A stretch of 64,000 nucleotides of DNA from Rhizophagus irregularis (GCF_026210795.1 NC_089453.1:2110501-2174500), one strand, 5' to 3'; positions 1 to 11,991 are shown, counted from the stretch's first letter. Made by a program: numbers and translations. Notes: generated by a model not told the origin, from the letters alone.

Positions 1-51
1 TTCTTTTTTTACTGCTTTGCTATGAGCCTATGGCAAGTTTGGCAGTGGTGT

Positions 52-475
52 TTAGACTATGTATTCTTTTACTTCAAAAAACCCCTTTCTCGTGGCTTGT
101 ACCTCGTAGACTCTTCCCAATGACGTGACGTTTCCTTGATAATATAATCGTCTAAGTTCACTTACAATATCTTCAGAGATTTGTTGTTTATTACTTGTTG
201 GAGTATCTGAAATACTGAAGATTGAATTAGATACAGGAACGTTAAAGGTCCCATTTTCTATTTCTTTATAAGTATTTTTAACACTAGCAGGTTCTGATTT
301 CCATAAATTACTTGCAATATTAGAAACAAACTTTCATTCAATAGTAATATTTTTTGATTTACATTCTATTTTCAACGCTATTCTATATATTATGAAAGGG
401 TTTGGAATTAACTTGTATTTTAAAAGCTCTTGAGCAGTAATATTAGGTGGAAAACAATTAGCATGATTGCAAATA
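52..475 (-). pseudogene. HMG-box (MATA_HMG-like) gene relic, 5' truncated
   Basis: Read on the minus strand, 475 to 52 encodes a degenerate HMG-box. It opens with FPPNITAQELL, continues with NPFIIYRIALK and then SNLWKSEPASVKNTYKEIE, which follows the order of HMG-box proteins typical of arbuscular mycorrhizal fungi (PP-x-IT...NAFIIYRK...LW..EP..VK..Y). HMG-box proteins bind DNA in the nucleus. The frame has an in-frame TGA at 336-334 where helix 2 begins, and it ends at a TAA at 54-52. No ATG in frame was found upstream, where the sequence becomes an A-rich low-complexity tract, so the 5' end is probably lost. The downstream tail (residues after the box, including VSELRRLYYQGN) has no recognised domain. 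The family call is from memory of the motif. Confidence 0.6.
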
Positions 476-731
476 AAAAGGAAAAAAATAAGGAAAAAAA
501 AATAATTATAAAAAAAAATGAAAGTATAAAAAAAAATATAAAAAAAAATGGAAACATAAAAAAATTAAAAAAAAAATGAAATAAAAATTTTTTTTTTAAT
601 GATATCGCAAAAAGTCTAATCAGAGTTCAATGAGTTTCCTATTTTGATGAACAAGCGTGCTAAAAACTACCTTTTTCTCCAATGATCTTCAATTGATAGA
701 AAATCATTTCAACTTATTTATTTTTAATAAC
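476..731. other. A-rich low-complexity spacer
   Basis: Poly-A runs (490-590) separate the HMG relic from the giant inverted repeat. No coding signal was seen. Confidence 0.5.
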
Positions 732-1046
732 AAACTAGGGTAATTTGGTATTGTTAGTGAGTTATAATATAATTATTGCATTATTCAGTAATTATTTATA
801 TATATTTTAAGTAATATAATAGGGTTTATATTAAAAAGTTGATTTGTATTTTGTATATTTATCAAATAATAAATTTTATGGTTTATTTTGAGTTTATTAG
901 TTTTATTAAAGAAATATTATATTTAATGATCAAAATGAATTAATCCTGTAACATGTTAAATGGTAATAATATAAAGATAAATATAAATATAATAGTTTGT
1001 ATTGATTTTAATAAAATATTAGATATGATGATAATGTTAAGTATAC

Positions 1047-1160
1047 GTCAAGGTTGCATGGGATGATCTCCCTCCTGAATATTATCAAAAATTAATTGAT
1101 AGTATGCCTCAGAGGGTCAATGCTGTTATTTTCGCGAATGGATATAGAATTAATTATTAA
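1047..1160 (+). pseudogene. Tc1/mariner-type transposase C-terminal fragment (left arm)
   Basis: A 37-codon open stretch ending in TAA translates as VKVAWDDLPPEYYQKLIDSM followed by PQRVNAVIFANGYRINY. This is the typical carboxy end of Tc1/mariner DDE transposases (W-x-x-L-P-x-x-Y...L..SMP.R..A...A.G). The catalytic core and the N-terminal DNA-binding part are absent; sequence upstream (732-1046) is non-coding AT-rich DNA. It is probably a captured relic, not the enzyme that moves the large element. Confidence 0.7.
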
Positions 1161-2455
1161 ATTTTTGTAAAAATCAATAAAGGAAGGCGTAATGAACATG
1201 TTAAATTTTTATTTTCATTTTATAAAACATATAAAAATTTTTTAATTTTGAAAAGTGGCCGGATCATTTAGGCCACCATCTGTATGTAACATGATCTGTC
1301 CATGTTATTTGATTGGCGGTCGGGTCATATTATACACAATTCTTTATTGCTAATATAATTTTCTGGTTAATGAAATTTTAATCACTTTTTTTACAAAAAA
1401 ACTTAGTTTGTATTAATAATAATTTTTCTATTCCCATCCTCTTGGAATGAATGATGCAGCTATCCAGTTATTTTCAGTTTTTGTAATTACAAATTTTTTT
1501 TAAATGAATATTATTCCTTTTTCAGTCAAAGCCAATTTTTTTTCCATCATTGTAATTCTTTTATTTATTTAGTGTTTTTAATAATTTTTTTATCACTATA
1601 AAAATTTGTTTTTAAATTTTCTATTAATAAAATAGTGGCAAAAAAAAAAATAATAAAAATTGATATGAAAATATAAAAACATAATATGGACGAAATTATA
1701 TTTATTTTGTAAAAGATATTTTGCGATGTGATTTTAACATGATTTATATAAAGAAAAAAACTCCATTAATCCATTTATATTTTGAAACAATAAAATGATA
1801 TATCTTTTTTTTATACTGTATATTCATACTGTATGCTTATAAAAAAATAAAATCTCCATATTTTTTAATATTCCACATTTTAAAGTACTTAATTAAATTC
1901 ATATATTTATTATTAAATTCAAATAATAGAATAGCATCTGTTTTTTAATACTAATATATTTCATTAATTTATAATGTTTCATACATTGCATTTATTTATT
2001 AAGTTTCATTTATTCACATTTATTGTTAACCTTTTGTATACATGCAATTTACTTTATATATACTGCCTATTATCAGAATAAGTATGTTAATTATGTAATC
2101 ATTTATGAACTTAATAAATAAACGCGTTAAAAAAAGAATCAGAATAAGTAAAAATTGGCAAAAAATCGGATAGCCAATTTTTGGCTACATCTGTCCAATT
2201 TGTGACTTTTACAGCCGATTTCATAGATCGTTAGTGTATTACCAATATAAAAATGTAGATTCCATAATCCATATACAATTTTTTTGTATGGTAAAAAATA
2301 AAGAAAAATTTATATTGTAATATTAAATTTAATTTTAAATAATAATGCTTTATTAAGTAATATTAAATAAAAATTTAAATTTTAAAAATACATTAAAGAA
2401 TGTAAATTTATTTGCAATTCAGTATAGTATGATCATAAAAAATATAAATTACTCC

Positions 2456-3640
2456 ACTGCATTTTCATGAAAATTGGATTTTGACTGCTAAACAACTTTT
2501 AATTAATAAAAGAAGTCGATTTCCTTTGAAAAAAATGTTCAAAATACGTTCTGAAGTGACAAAACAGAAAAAATAAAATTCATGAATGAGTACCGTTGTG
2601 AAAAACGTGAATAACCCTTCAAGTATTAACTGTACCTTCATGAAAATTAATATCCAAGCAGATTATGACCCACTGAAAAACTTTCAATTAATATAAGAAG
2701 TCAATTTACTTTGACTAAAATGCTCAAAATACGCTCTGAAGTGACAAAACGGAAAAAATAAAATTCGTGAATGAGTATCGTTGTGAAAAACGTGAATAAC
2801 CCTTCAAGTATTAACTGTACCTTCATGAAAACTAATATTCAAACAGATTATAACTCGCTGAACAACTTTCAATTAATATAAGAAGTTGATTTACTTTGAT
2901 TAAAGTGCCTAAAATACGCTCTGAAGTGACAAAACAGAAAAAATAAAATTCGTGAATGAGTACCGTTGTGAAAAACGTGAATAACCCTTCAAGTATTAAC
3001 TGTACCTTCATGAAAATTAATATCCAGGCAGATTATGACCCGCTGAACAACTTTCAATTAATATAAGAAGTCGATTTACTTTGACTAAAGTGCTCAAAAT
3101 ACGCTCTGAAGTGACAAAACGGAAAAAATAAAATTCGTGAATGAGTATCGTTGTGAAAAACGTGAATAACTCTTCAAGTATTAACTGTACCTTCGTGAAA
3201 ATTAATATCCAAGTAGATTATCACCTGCTGAACAACATTCAATTAATATAAGAAGTCGATTTACTTTGACTAAAATGCTCAAAATACGCTCTGAAGTGAC
3301 AAAACGGAAAAAATAAAATTCGTGAATGAGTACCGTTGTGAAAAACGTGAATAACTCTTCAAGTATTAACTGTACCTTCATGAAAATTAATATCCAAGCA
3401 GATTTTGACCCGCCAAAAACTTTCAATTAATATAAGAAGTCGATTTACTTTGACTAAACTGCCCAAAATACGCTCTGAAGGTAAAAAAAATTTGTAATTT
3501 AGTACTATCATGTAAAAATGTAAATAACTCCAAAAATATTAACTGTACTTTCATGTAGATTAATATCTTAACAGCTTCAAACTTGCTGAACTACTTTTAA
3601 TTAAAGAGCAAGATTTACTTTGGCCAAAATGCTCAAACCA
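2456..3640 (+). repeat. 185-bp tandem repeat array, left arm
   Basis: The marker tgtaccttca (or a close variant) recurs at 2631, 2816, 3001, 3186 and 3371, a spacing of 185 bp. Partial or degenerate units flank it on both sides (from about 2456 and to about 3640). Each unit contains cttcatgaaaattaatatcc and gaagtgacaaaacggaaaa. Short open frames in this array are repeat artefacts. Confidence 0.85.
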
Positions 3641-4458
3641 TAATTTGAAATATGTGTAAACAAACTATAATATTTGTTTATATTTAAATTCTGAGTTATT
3701 TAATTTAAATATGTTTGTGTTTATATTTAAGGAAAAAAAATAAAATTTTACTTCTATTTTATTAGGTTTTTGTAAATGAAAAGACAAAAAAATAATCAGC
3801 TGAAAAAATAAAAAAATTCTTTGTTAATAACCGTAATACATGATCACATGTTGCAATATTAAAATCGGAAATCCTATATTTAAATTGGTAATACGTATTA
3901 CATATATGACCGATATATCTCCTGCTATTACAATTGTAAAATAATATTAAAATTATGAATAAATTAAAAGTTTTTTTAATTTGAAAAATGCAAATCTTTC
4001 TGAATTACTCAAATTTTCAAATCTGTTTATTATAGTATAATCAATAGTTAATTTTCACTGCAAAATCTCCTAGGAATGGATAAATAAATACATATAAAAT
4101 TTACTACCCAGTAAGGTTTTTTTGGATGGTTCTAACCTCTACTTATTATTTATTTTATTTATTTTATTTTTTTTATAGAGAGAAATTGTCATAATACATG
4201 TATTATTTTAAAATTAACATTTTAAAAATTAAATTGAAAAACTATAATTTATTAATTAACAATAAAATGTTTTTTGTTAAAATTATTTAAAAATTTTTTA
4301 AATTATAGCGAAAATGCTACAACAGTAAATAATATTATAATAGCGAAATTGATCAGCAAACAAATGAAAACATGCAAATATTGAATGATGTCTCAATTTA
4401 ACAGGTATTTTCAGTGGCACAGGAAGAGTTTTTGTGAAAAGTTGGCATTAGAAGTTTT

Positions 4459-4526
4459 TTTCATTGTCATTGTCATTGACATTGACATTGACATTGACAT
4501 TGACATTGACATTGTCATTGTCATTT
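4459..4526. repeat. GACATT/GTCATT hexamer microsatellite (left arm)
   Basis: Tandem hexamers that read as a run of Asp-Ile codons in one frame. The array is cut by the retro-insertion starting at 4527, and its last 19 bp are duplicated at 5581-5599. Confidence 0.85.
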
Positions 4527-5580
4527 TTTTTTTTTTTTTTTTTGAGCCAATCAAGGATTTTATTAAGTTAATGGTACGAAAGAGTAACTTTACAACAGTT
4601 TCGAGGATAACCTACTACACAAAGAAAGCTACAAGGCTAGCCAAAAGAGTTAAAAACCTAGAAGCCTGCCTGCTCAAAAAAATTCGATTTAAAAGGAAAA
4701 AAAATCAACCCCAAAAAGGGGCGAACAGGAAAGAAAACTATAACTAAAAGAATGAAAACAAACAAAAAAGTGCACCAAGGTAAAATATATCCCCTATTTG
4801 ACTACATACTATGGATAACAAACCTATTTCACAAGGACCTCCATGGACCTAGATCTACCTAGATAAGTCAATCCAATAATAGTCCAACATGTGACCACCT
4901 TGATCGGCATACTACAAAAACTGCGGTACCCAACCTGTCACTCCCCTTATCACCCGAGTGATCATCGATTTTGAAATTGTAACACCAAGCCACCATGACG
5001 ATCAAATTTCCAGTATCCCCCCACCCCCCAAAGAAAATAAGGTTACACCGAAAAAAGCGACCAAGAAAAACAAAAAAAAAAAAAATATAAACCTCAGGAA
5101 AACTCGAAGTGCAATGAGAAAAACCTGAGTAAAAATCACCAAACATACACCTCAACTCCGTCTCCTTATTTTAGAAGACTAACTCCCCCGTTAACAACAT
5201 CAACTAGCAAGAAATACGTTGGTCAGGAGCTTTTTCCAAGAAATACCGGTCCGGCCTGCGAACCACTTGGCCAGTTAGACTTTAAAGGCGTAGGAACCAA
5301 AATGCACTACTTTTCAACCTTTCAGAAAGCCCAGGAGAACGTTCGTATGGAACTGCCATCTTACAGTATTATTGGTAACTCCAAGACTCATGATAACGGT
5401 CTTAACTCAATATAAGCCGTAAGGAGTTCGGGCAAAACTAAAGACCTCGGTAACAACTTCATATAACGTCGAAAAGTCCTTTTACTATCACTCAAGGCAA
5501 AAAATCCTCATATTTTTCATCCATGTCTTCTTGGGAAAAAATGGGCAGAGCCCAACAGGAGAGAAAGTACGATGATCCCT
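4527..5580 (-). mobile_element. Poly(A)-tailed non-LTR retroelement insertion (SINE-like or truncated LINE)
   Basis: The insertion begins with a poly-T run (4524-4543), i.e. a poly(A) tail on the minus strand, and ends at gatgatccct (5580). It is bounded by a perfect 19-bp target duplication, gacattgtcattgtcattt, at 4508-4526 and 5581-5599. The right arm of the giant element carries the uninterrupted site. The interior is less AT-rich than its surroundings and has no convincing protein. On the minus strand near 5270, tggccaagtggttcg fits a tRNA-type A box, which hints at a Pol III promoter; no clean B box was found. It shares diverged blocks with the insertion at 5865-6721. Confidence 0.75.
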
Positions 5581-5864
5581 GACATTGTCATTGTCATTTA
5601 CATAAAGTTATATAAGATTAATTTGAGAGTTTTTTACCAAAAAGGAAATTTTTTTATAAAAAGAGAAATGATTTTCAATTTCGAGGCAATTCAGCAGGTG
5701 TTTTAATAACAAATTGAGAAATGATTTCCATAGAAAATCTCGTGACAAAATTTATAATAAATTTAAAAATAAAAGTATCAACAAATGATCAACAAAATTG
5801 TTACTAGTTTTATAAAAAACGCCCAATAATATCTTTTTATTGTTTTAAAATAAGTTGCCAATAA

Positions 5865-6721
5865 ATTCCAAGCTGGAAGGAAGAAATTTCCATTTCGCTC
5901 AGTGGTGAAAGTTCGCTTTCTTAATAATAAGGGGTTGTTCCTGGTGATAGTTTGGTGAAATTTCCCTCTTTACCTAGGTTTTTACTCCTTTGGGTTGGTT
6001 TTCCTAGGGTTATGAATTTTTCTTATTTTTTTGGTGAATTTTTCTCGTCTTTCTTTTTTGCCTTCTGCTTTTTGGAGTTTTTCTGGAGGGTAGGGGGGTA
6101 TCCCAAAATTGATCGACATCAGGTGGTTTGTAGATCTTTTCTTTTGAGAGAGTTGGGTGTAATTTAAGGGGGTGCAGATCTTGGTGATCAGTTTTTGGTC
6201 AGGTGAGGTCAAGGTGGCACATGTTTGGACTATCATGAGTTTTTACTGCGGTTTAGTTTAGATTGGAGGGATCGTTCGAAATGAGGTGGGTGTCCTTTCG
6301 GGGATTGCATGACACTAAAAAGTTCCCCTTTAGTTTACTCTTAGGTAGTTTGTTAACTCTGGTAATATAGTCACTTGGAGAATTTATTTTTATCGACCAG
6401 TGTGGGGGGATTTTTCCAACCAGAGGCTGGCGGTTCAGTTTGATAATCTGCGGGGTACGGGCTTCAACTTACCAAAACTTAGGTTTACCTAGGCGAGAGT
6501 ATGGGAGGCAGTGGCGTTATCTGGGTTTTTGTGTCGTGGGGTCTAATTTTAGTATCTCACATTATACCTTCTTCCTGTTAATTGCCCACCGGTTTGAGTA
6601 GATTATTTTCGCGTGTAGTTTAGTTAGTATTTTTGTCAATTTTGACTTATATGTAATTTTCTACTTATAATTGCGTCCATGTTAGGTTTCTAACTGGAAC
6701 CCATTAATAAAAATAAAAATA
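5865..6721 (+). mobile_element. Related non-LTR retroelement insertion in the loop
   Basis: Bounded by an 18-bp duplication, aaaataagttgccaataa, at 5847-5864 and 6722-6739. It ends in an A-rich (aataaaa)n-type tail, so it lies on the plus strand. The start contains tcgctcagtggtgaaag, which resembles a tRNA D-arm/A box. A block at 6207-6239 (gtcaaggtggcacatgtttg and onward) is a diverged match to the minus-strand insertion at about 4872-4906, so the two belong to one family. No functional protein was seen; short open frames inside are incidental. Confidence 0.7.
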
Positions 6722-6831
6722 AAAATAAGTTGCCAATAAGTTTTTTTTCAATAGAGGTTTTAAGAAATTTTAATTCCTTTTAATTTTACTTAAGTTACTA
6801 TTATCATAAAAAAATCCGTTGTTCAAAATTT

Positions 6832-6996
6832 ATGTCAAACTATGAAAAAGACATGCTCAAGTTTATAATTCGTCATTTATTGTTGATACTTGAGCACAAT
6901 GATATCAAATTGAAGGGGATTCTTGAGAACGGCTTAGTCGAAAAATTTAGTAAGTGTGATAATGTGTTACGGACAAAAAGAAAGGTCCTTTTATAA
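6832..6996 (+). CDS. Small unrecognised ORF in the loop of the giant element
   Basis: A 54-codon ORF (MSNYEKDMLKFIIRHLLLIL followed by a charged helix-like tail ending KVLL) is the only coding-looking stretch in the loop that belongs to neither arm nor insertion. It has alternating charged and hydrophobic residues like a helical segment. No family was recognised. It may be an exon remnant of the element's original cargo or chance. Confidence 0.2.
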   Translation: MSNYEKDMLKFIIRHLLLILEHNDIKLKGILENGLVEKFSKCDNVLRTKRKVLL

Positions 6997-7295
6997 AAAA
7001 CAATGATATACAACCAATATGACGGATTTTAATTTGAATTTAAAACAATAAAAAGATATTATTGGGCGTTTTTTATAAAACTAGTAACAATTTTGTTGAT
7101 CATTTGTTGATCATTTATTTTTAAATTTATTATAAATTTTGTCACGAGATTTTCTATGGAAATCATTTCTCAATTTGTTATTAAAACACCTGCTGAATTG
7201 CCTCGAAATTGAAAATCATTTCTCTTTTTATAAAAAAATTTCCTTTTTGGTAAAAAACTCTCAAATTAATCTTATATAACTTTATGTAAATGACA

Positions 7296-7395
7296 ATGAC
7301 AATGACAATGTCAGTGACAATGTCAATGTCAATGTCAATGTCAATGTCAATGTCAATGTCAATGTCAATGTCAATGTCAATGTCAATGACAATGA
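7296..7395. repeat. CAATGT hexamer microsatellite (right arm)
   Basis: Complementary and longer version of the left-arm hexamer array, uninterrupted here. The Asp-Ile open frame it creates is not a gene. Confidence 0.85.
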
Positions 7396-8214
7396 AAAAA
7401 ACTTCTAATGCCAACTTTTCGCAAAAACTCTTCTTGTGCCACTGAAAATACCTGTTAAATTGAGACATCATTCAATATTTGCATGTTTTCATTTGTTTGC
7501 TGATCAATTTCGCTATTATAATATTATTTACTGTTGTAGCATTTTCGCTATAATTTAAAAAATTTTTAAATAATTTTAACAAAAAACATTTTATTGTTAA
7601 TTAATAAATTATAGTTTTTCAATTTAATTTTTAAAATGTTAATTTTAAAATAATACATGTATTATGACAATGTCTCTATAAAAAAAATAAAATAAATAAA
7701 ATAAATAATAAGTAGAGGTTAGAACCATCCAAAAAAACCTTACTGGGTAGTAAATTTTATATGTATTTATTTATCCATTCCTAGGAGATTTTGCAGTGAA
7801 AATTAACTATTGATTATACTATAATAAACAGATTTGAAAATTTGAGTAATTCAGAAAGATTTGCATTTTTCAAATTAGAAAAACTTTTAATTTATTCATA
7901 ATTTTAATATTATTTTACAATTGTAATAGCAGGAGATATAATTTGGCCTATCAGTCATATATGTAATACGTATTACCAATTTAAATATAGGATTTCCGAT
8001 TTTAATATTGCAACATGTGATCATGTATTACGGTTATTAACAAAGAATTTTTTTATTTTTTCAGCTGATTATTTTTTTGTCTTTTCATTTACAAAAACCT
8101 AATAAAATAGAAGTAAAATTTTATTTTTTTTCCTTAAATATAAACACAAACATATTTAAATTAAATAACTCAGAATTTAAATATAAACAAATATTATAGT
8201 TTGTTTACACATAT

Positions 8215-9395
8215 TTCAAATTATGGTTTGAGCATTTTGGCCAAAGTAAATCTTGCTCTTTAATTAAAAGTAGTTCAGCAAGTTTGAAGCTGTTAAGATA
8301 TTAATCTACATGAAAGCACAGTTAATATTTTTGGAGTTATTTACATTTTTACATGATAGTACTAAGTTACAAATTTTTTTTACCTTCAGAGCGTATTTTG
8401 GGCAGTTTAGTCAAAGTAAATCGACTTCTTATATTAATTGAAAGTTTTTTGGCGGGTCAAAATCTGCTTGGATATTAATTTTCATGAAGGTACAGTTAAT
8501 ACTTGAAGGGTTATTCATGTTTTTCACAATGGAATTTTATTTTTTCTGTTTTATCACTTTAGAGCGTATTTTCGGCACTTTAGTCAAAGTAAATCGACTT
8601 CTTATATTAATTGAAAGTTGTACAGCGAGTAATAATCTGTTCGAATATTGGTTTTCATGAAGGTACAGTTAATACTTGAAGAGTTATTCACGTTTTTCAC
8701 AACGGTACTCATTCACGAATTTTATTTTTTCCGTTTTGTCACTTCAGAGCGCATTTTGAGCACTTTAGTCAAAGTAAATCGACTTCTTATATTAATTGAA
8801 TGTTGTTCAGCAGGTGATAATCTACTTGGATATTAATTTTCACGAAGGTACAGTTAATACTTGAAGAGTTACTCACGTTTTTCACAACGGTACTCATTCA
8901 CGAATTTTATTTTTTCCGTTTTGTCACTTCAGAGCGTATTTTGAGCACTTTAGTCAAAGTAAATCGACTTCTTATATTAATTAAAAGGTGTTCAGCGGGT
9001 CATAATCTGCCTGGATATTAATTTTCATGAAGGTACAGTTAATACTTGAAGAGTTATTCACGTTTTTCACAACGGTACTCATTCACGAATTTTATTTTTT
9101 CTGTTTTGTCACTTCAGAGCGTATTTTAGGCACTTTAGTCAAAGTAAATCAACTTCTTATATTAATTGAAAGTTGTTCAGCGAGTTATAATCTGTTTGAA
9201 TATTAGTTTTCATGAAGGTACAGTTAATACTTGAAGGGTTATTCACGTTTTTCACAACGATACTCATTCACGAATTTTATTTTTTCCGTTTTGTCACTTC
9301 AGAACGTATTTTGAACATTTTGGTCAAAGGAAATCGACTTCTTTTATTAATTAAAAGTTGTTTAGCAGTCAAAATCCAATTTTCATGAAAATGCA
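8215..9395 (-). repeat. 185-bp tandem repeat array, right arm
   Basis: Inverted copy of the left array. The marker (ggtaca here) falls at about 8489, 8662, 8847, 9032 and 9217. One unit is shortened by about 12 bp (spacing 173) through loss of a tactcattcacg segment, so the two arrays are not perfectly homogenised. Confidence 0.85.
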
Positions 9396-10694
9396 GTGGA
9401 GTAATTTATATTTTTTATGATCATACTATACTGAATTGCAAATAAATTTACATTCTTTAATGTATTTTTAAAATTTAAATTTTTATTTAATATTACTTAA
9501 TAAAGCATTATTATTTAAAATTAAATTTAATATTACAATATAAATTTTTCTTTATTTTTTACCATACAAAAAAATTGTATATGGATTATGGAATCTACAT
9601 TTTTATATTGGTAATACACTAACGATCTATGAAATCGGCTGTAAAAGTCACAAATTGGACAGATGTAGCCAAAAATTGGCTATCCGATTTTTTGCCAATT
9701 TTTACTTATTCTGATTCTTTTTTTAACGCGTTTATTTATTAAGTTCATAAATGATTACATAATTAACATACTTATTCTGATAATAGGCAGTATATATAAA
9801 GTAAATTGCATGTATACAAAAGGTTAACAATAAATGTGAATAAATGAAACTTAATAAATAAATGCAATGTATGAAACATTATAAATTAATGAAATATATT
9901 AGTATTAAAAAACAGATGCTATTCTATTATTTGAATTTAATAATAAATATATGAATTTAATTAAGTACTTTAAAATGTGGAATATTAAAAAATATGGAGA
10001 TTTTATTTTTTTATAAGCATACAGTATGAATATACAGTATAAAAAAAAGATATATCATTTTATTGTTTCAAAATATAAATGGATTAATGGAGTTTTTTTC
10101 TTTATATAAATCATGTTAAAATCACATCGCAAAATATCTTTTACAAAATAAATATAATTTCATCCATATTATGTTTCTATATTTTCATATCAATTTTTAT
10201 TATTATTTTTTTTTTGCCACTATTTTATTAATAGAAAATTTAAAAACAAATTTTTATAGTGATAAAAAAATTATTAAAAACACTAAATAAATAAAAAAAT
10301 TACAATGATGGAAAAAAAATTGGCTTTGACTGAAAAAGGAATAATATTCATTTAAAAAAAATTTGTAATTACAAAAACTGAAAATAACTGGATAGCTGCA
10401 TCATTCATTCCAAGAGGATGGGAATAGAAAAATTATTATTAATACAAACTAAGTTTTTTTGTAAAAAAAGTGATTAAAATTTTATTAACCGGAAAATTAT
10501 ATTAGCAATAAAGAATTGTGTATAATATGACCCGACCGCCAATCAAATAACATGGACAGATCATGTTACATACAGATGGTGGCCTAAATGATCCGGCCAC
10601 TTTTCAAAATTAAAAAATTTTTATATGTTTTATAAAATGAAAATAAAAATTTAACATGTTCATTACGCCTTCCTTTATTGAATTTTACAAAAAT

Positions 10695-10808
10695 TTAATA
10701 ATTAATTCTATATCCATTCGCGAAAATAACAGCATTGACCCTCTGAGGCATACTATCAATTAATTTTCGATAATATTCAGGAGGGAGATCATCCCATGCA
10801 ACCTTGAC
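10695..10808 (-). pseudogene. Tc1/mariner-type transposase C-terminal fragment (right arm)
   Basis: Mirror copy of the left-arm fragment on the minus strand, ending in TAA at 10697-10695. It differs by at least one codon (YYRKLIDS instead of YYQKLIDS), so the arms have diverged since the inverted duplication. Non-functional. Confidence 0.7.
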
Positions 10809-11123
10809 GTATACTTAACATTATCATCATATCTAATATTTTATTAAAATCAATACAAACTATTATATTTATATTTATCTTTATATTATTACCATATAAC
10901 ATGTTACAGGATTAATTCATTTTGATCATTAAATATAATATTTCTTTAATAAAACTAATAAACTCAAAATAAACCATAAAATTTATTATTTGATAAATAT
11001 ACAAAATACAAATCAACTTTTTAATATAAACCCTATTATATTACTTAAAATATATATAAATAATTACTGAATAATGCAATAATTATATTATAACTCACTA
11101 ACAATACCAAATTACCCTAGTTT

Positions 11124-11989
11124 TATCATAATATTGAGTAACGCTACTATTATTAGATGGGCGTAAGATCCTAAATGTTGTACTATATTGACAGAAAAAA
11201 ATAAATAAAAAAAAAATAATTTTATTATAATAATAGGCTTTAATTTTATCGCCATTACAAGCACATTATTTGAAGAGAGAACTTATTTCTCGTCATATAA
11301 GACCTGATATTCTATCACTTCACAATATGGAGCTTCAAAAAACTTGGTTAGCCTTTTAATGATTATTGTGTGGAAACTTATTATCCATTTTTTTAGTTTC
11401 ATATTCAATCGTTTTGTATGTACTTTTCTATTCCCTCGCAATTCTGATTCTTACTTTTTACAAGGGATGAAACAACTAAGAGGAAGAAATTGAACGAAAA
11501 AAATTGCCAACGAATTTCCATTATATTTTAATTCTGGCTTAAAACGACTCTGGGAAAAGAAGAATCAATTAAAGTTGATTTTTCTCGTATTTAATATCAA
11601 AAAAATCAACAATATCCATAATAGGATGGACTGTAACATTATTCTGTAGAAGTTACGAGTGAAAAAAATGTAAAAATTAAAAATATGTTTATATGGAATA
11701 TCTTTCAAACAATACACGTTTACGCTGAAACGTCATAAATATTTGAAAAGTTATCTACTAAAGTAAGTTATGTTAGTCTTTAAAATCGCACAAACGTATA
11801 ATGTAGTAATTTTTTAACCTTTTTCGGAATATCCAAAGCAATTAATATAATACAACAAACTACTGTTATATTAGTAATGATATTAAATTTATTGAAAATG
11901 AAATAAACGATTATGAAGTATGTCAAAAAATTACGAAATTAATTATACATTTTTAGTAAATTCAAACAGAAAGAAATAAAAGGAGAAGG
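11124..11989. other. AT-rich intergenic DNA
   Basis: No gene, RNA or clear repeat was recognised between the giant inverted repeat and the next transposon. Confidence 0.4.
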
Positions 11990-11991
11990 TA

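Larger units (their letters stand above)
732..5849 (+). repeat. Left arm of the giant inverted repeat
   Basis: Runs from the outer end through the transposase tail (1047-1160), the 185-bp array (2456-3640) and the hexamer array (4459-4526). It is interrupted by the retro-insertion 4527-5580 and resumes at 5581, reaching tgttttaaa at 5841-5849, where homology with the right arm stops. Confidence 0.8.
732..11123. mobile_element. Giant foldback-like inverted-repeat element (about 10.4 kb)
   Basis: The two halves are reverse complements with only scattered differences. The outer ends read aaactagggtaatttggt at 732 and its complement ending at 11123; the arms meet around a loop at about 5850-7038. 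The left arm (732-5849) is lengthened by a retro-insertion at 4527-5580 that the right arm (7039-11123) lacks. Each arm carries a transposase 3' fragment, a 185-bp tandem array and a GACATT-type hexamer array. Long terminal inverted repeats containing tandem subrepeats are the hallmark of Foldback-type transposons, so that class is proposed. No intact transposase is present. No convincing target-site duplication was found at the outer ends. Substitutions and length differences between the arms argue against a simple assembly mirror artefact. Confidence 0.75.
7039..11123 (-). repeat. Right arm of the giant inverted repeat
   Basis: Reverse complement of the left arm without the retro-insertion. 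It preserves the uninterrupted hexamer array (7296-7395), which shows what the left arm looked like before insertion. Confidence 0.8.

Noticed and set aside
4385-4747. ORF with a run of Asp-Ile codons
   Set aside because: Created by the hexamer microsatellite and the poly-T of the retro-insertion. The same artefact occurs at 7181-7471 and 17663-17845.
5222-5290. Possible tRNA gene suggested by tggccaagtgg on the minus strand
   Set aside because: No anticodon arm, B box or acceptor pairing was found; only an A-box-like motif inside a retroelement.
8648-8836. 62-codon ORF and its partner at 3202-3426
   Set aside because: Both are translations of one 185-bp tandem unit in the inverted arms, not genes.
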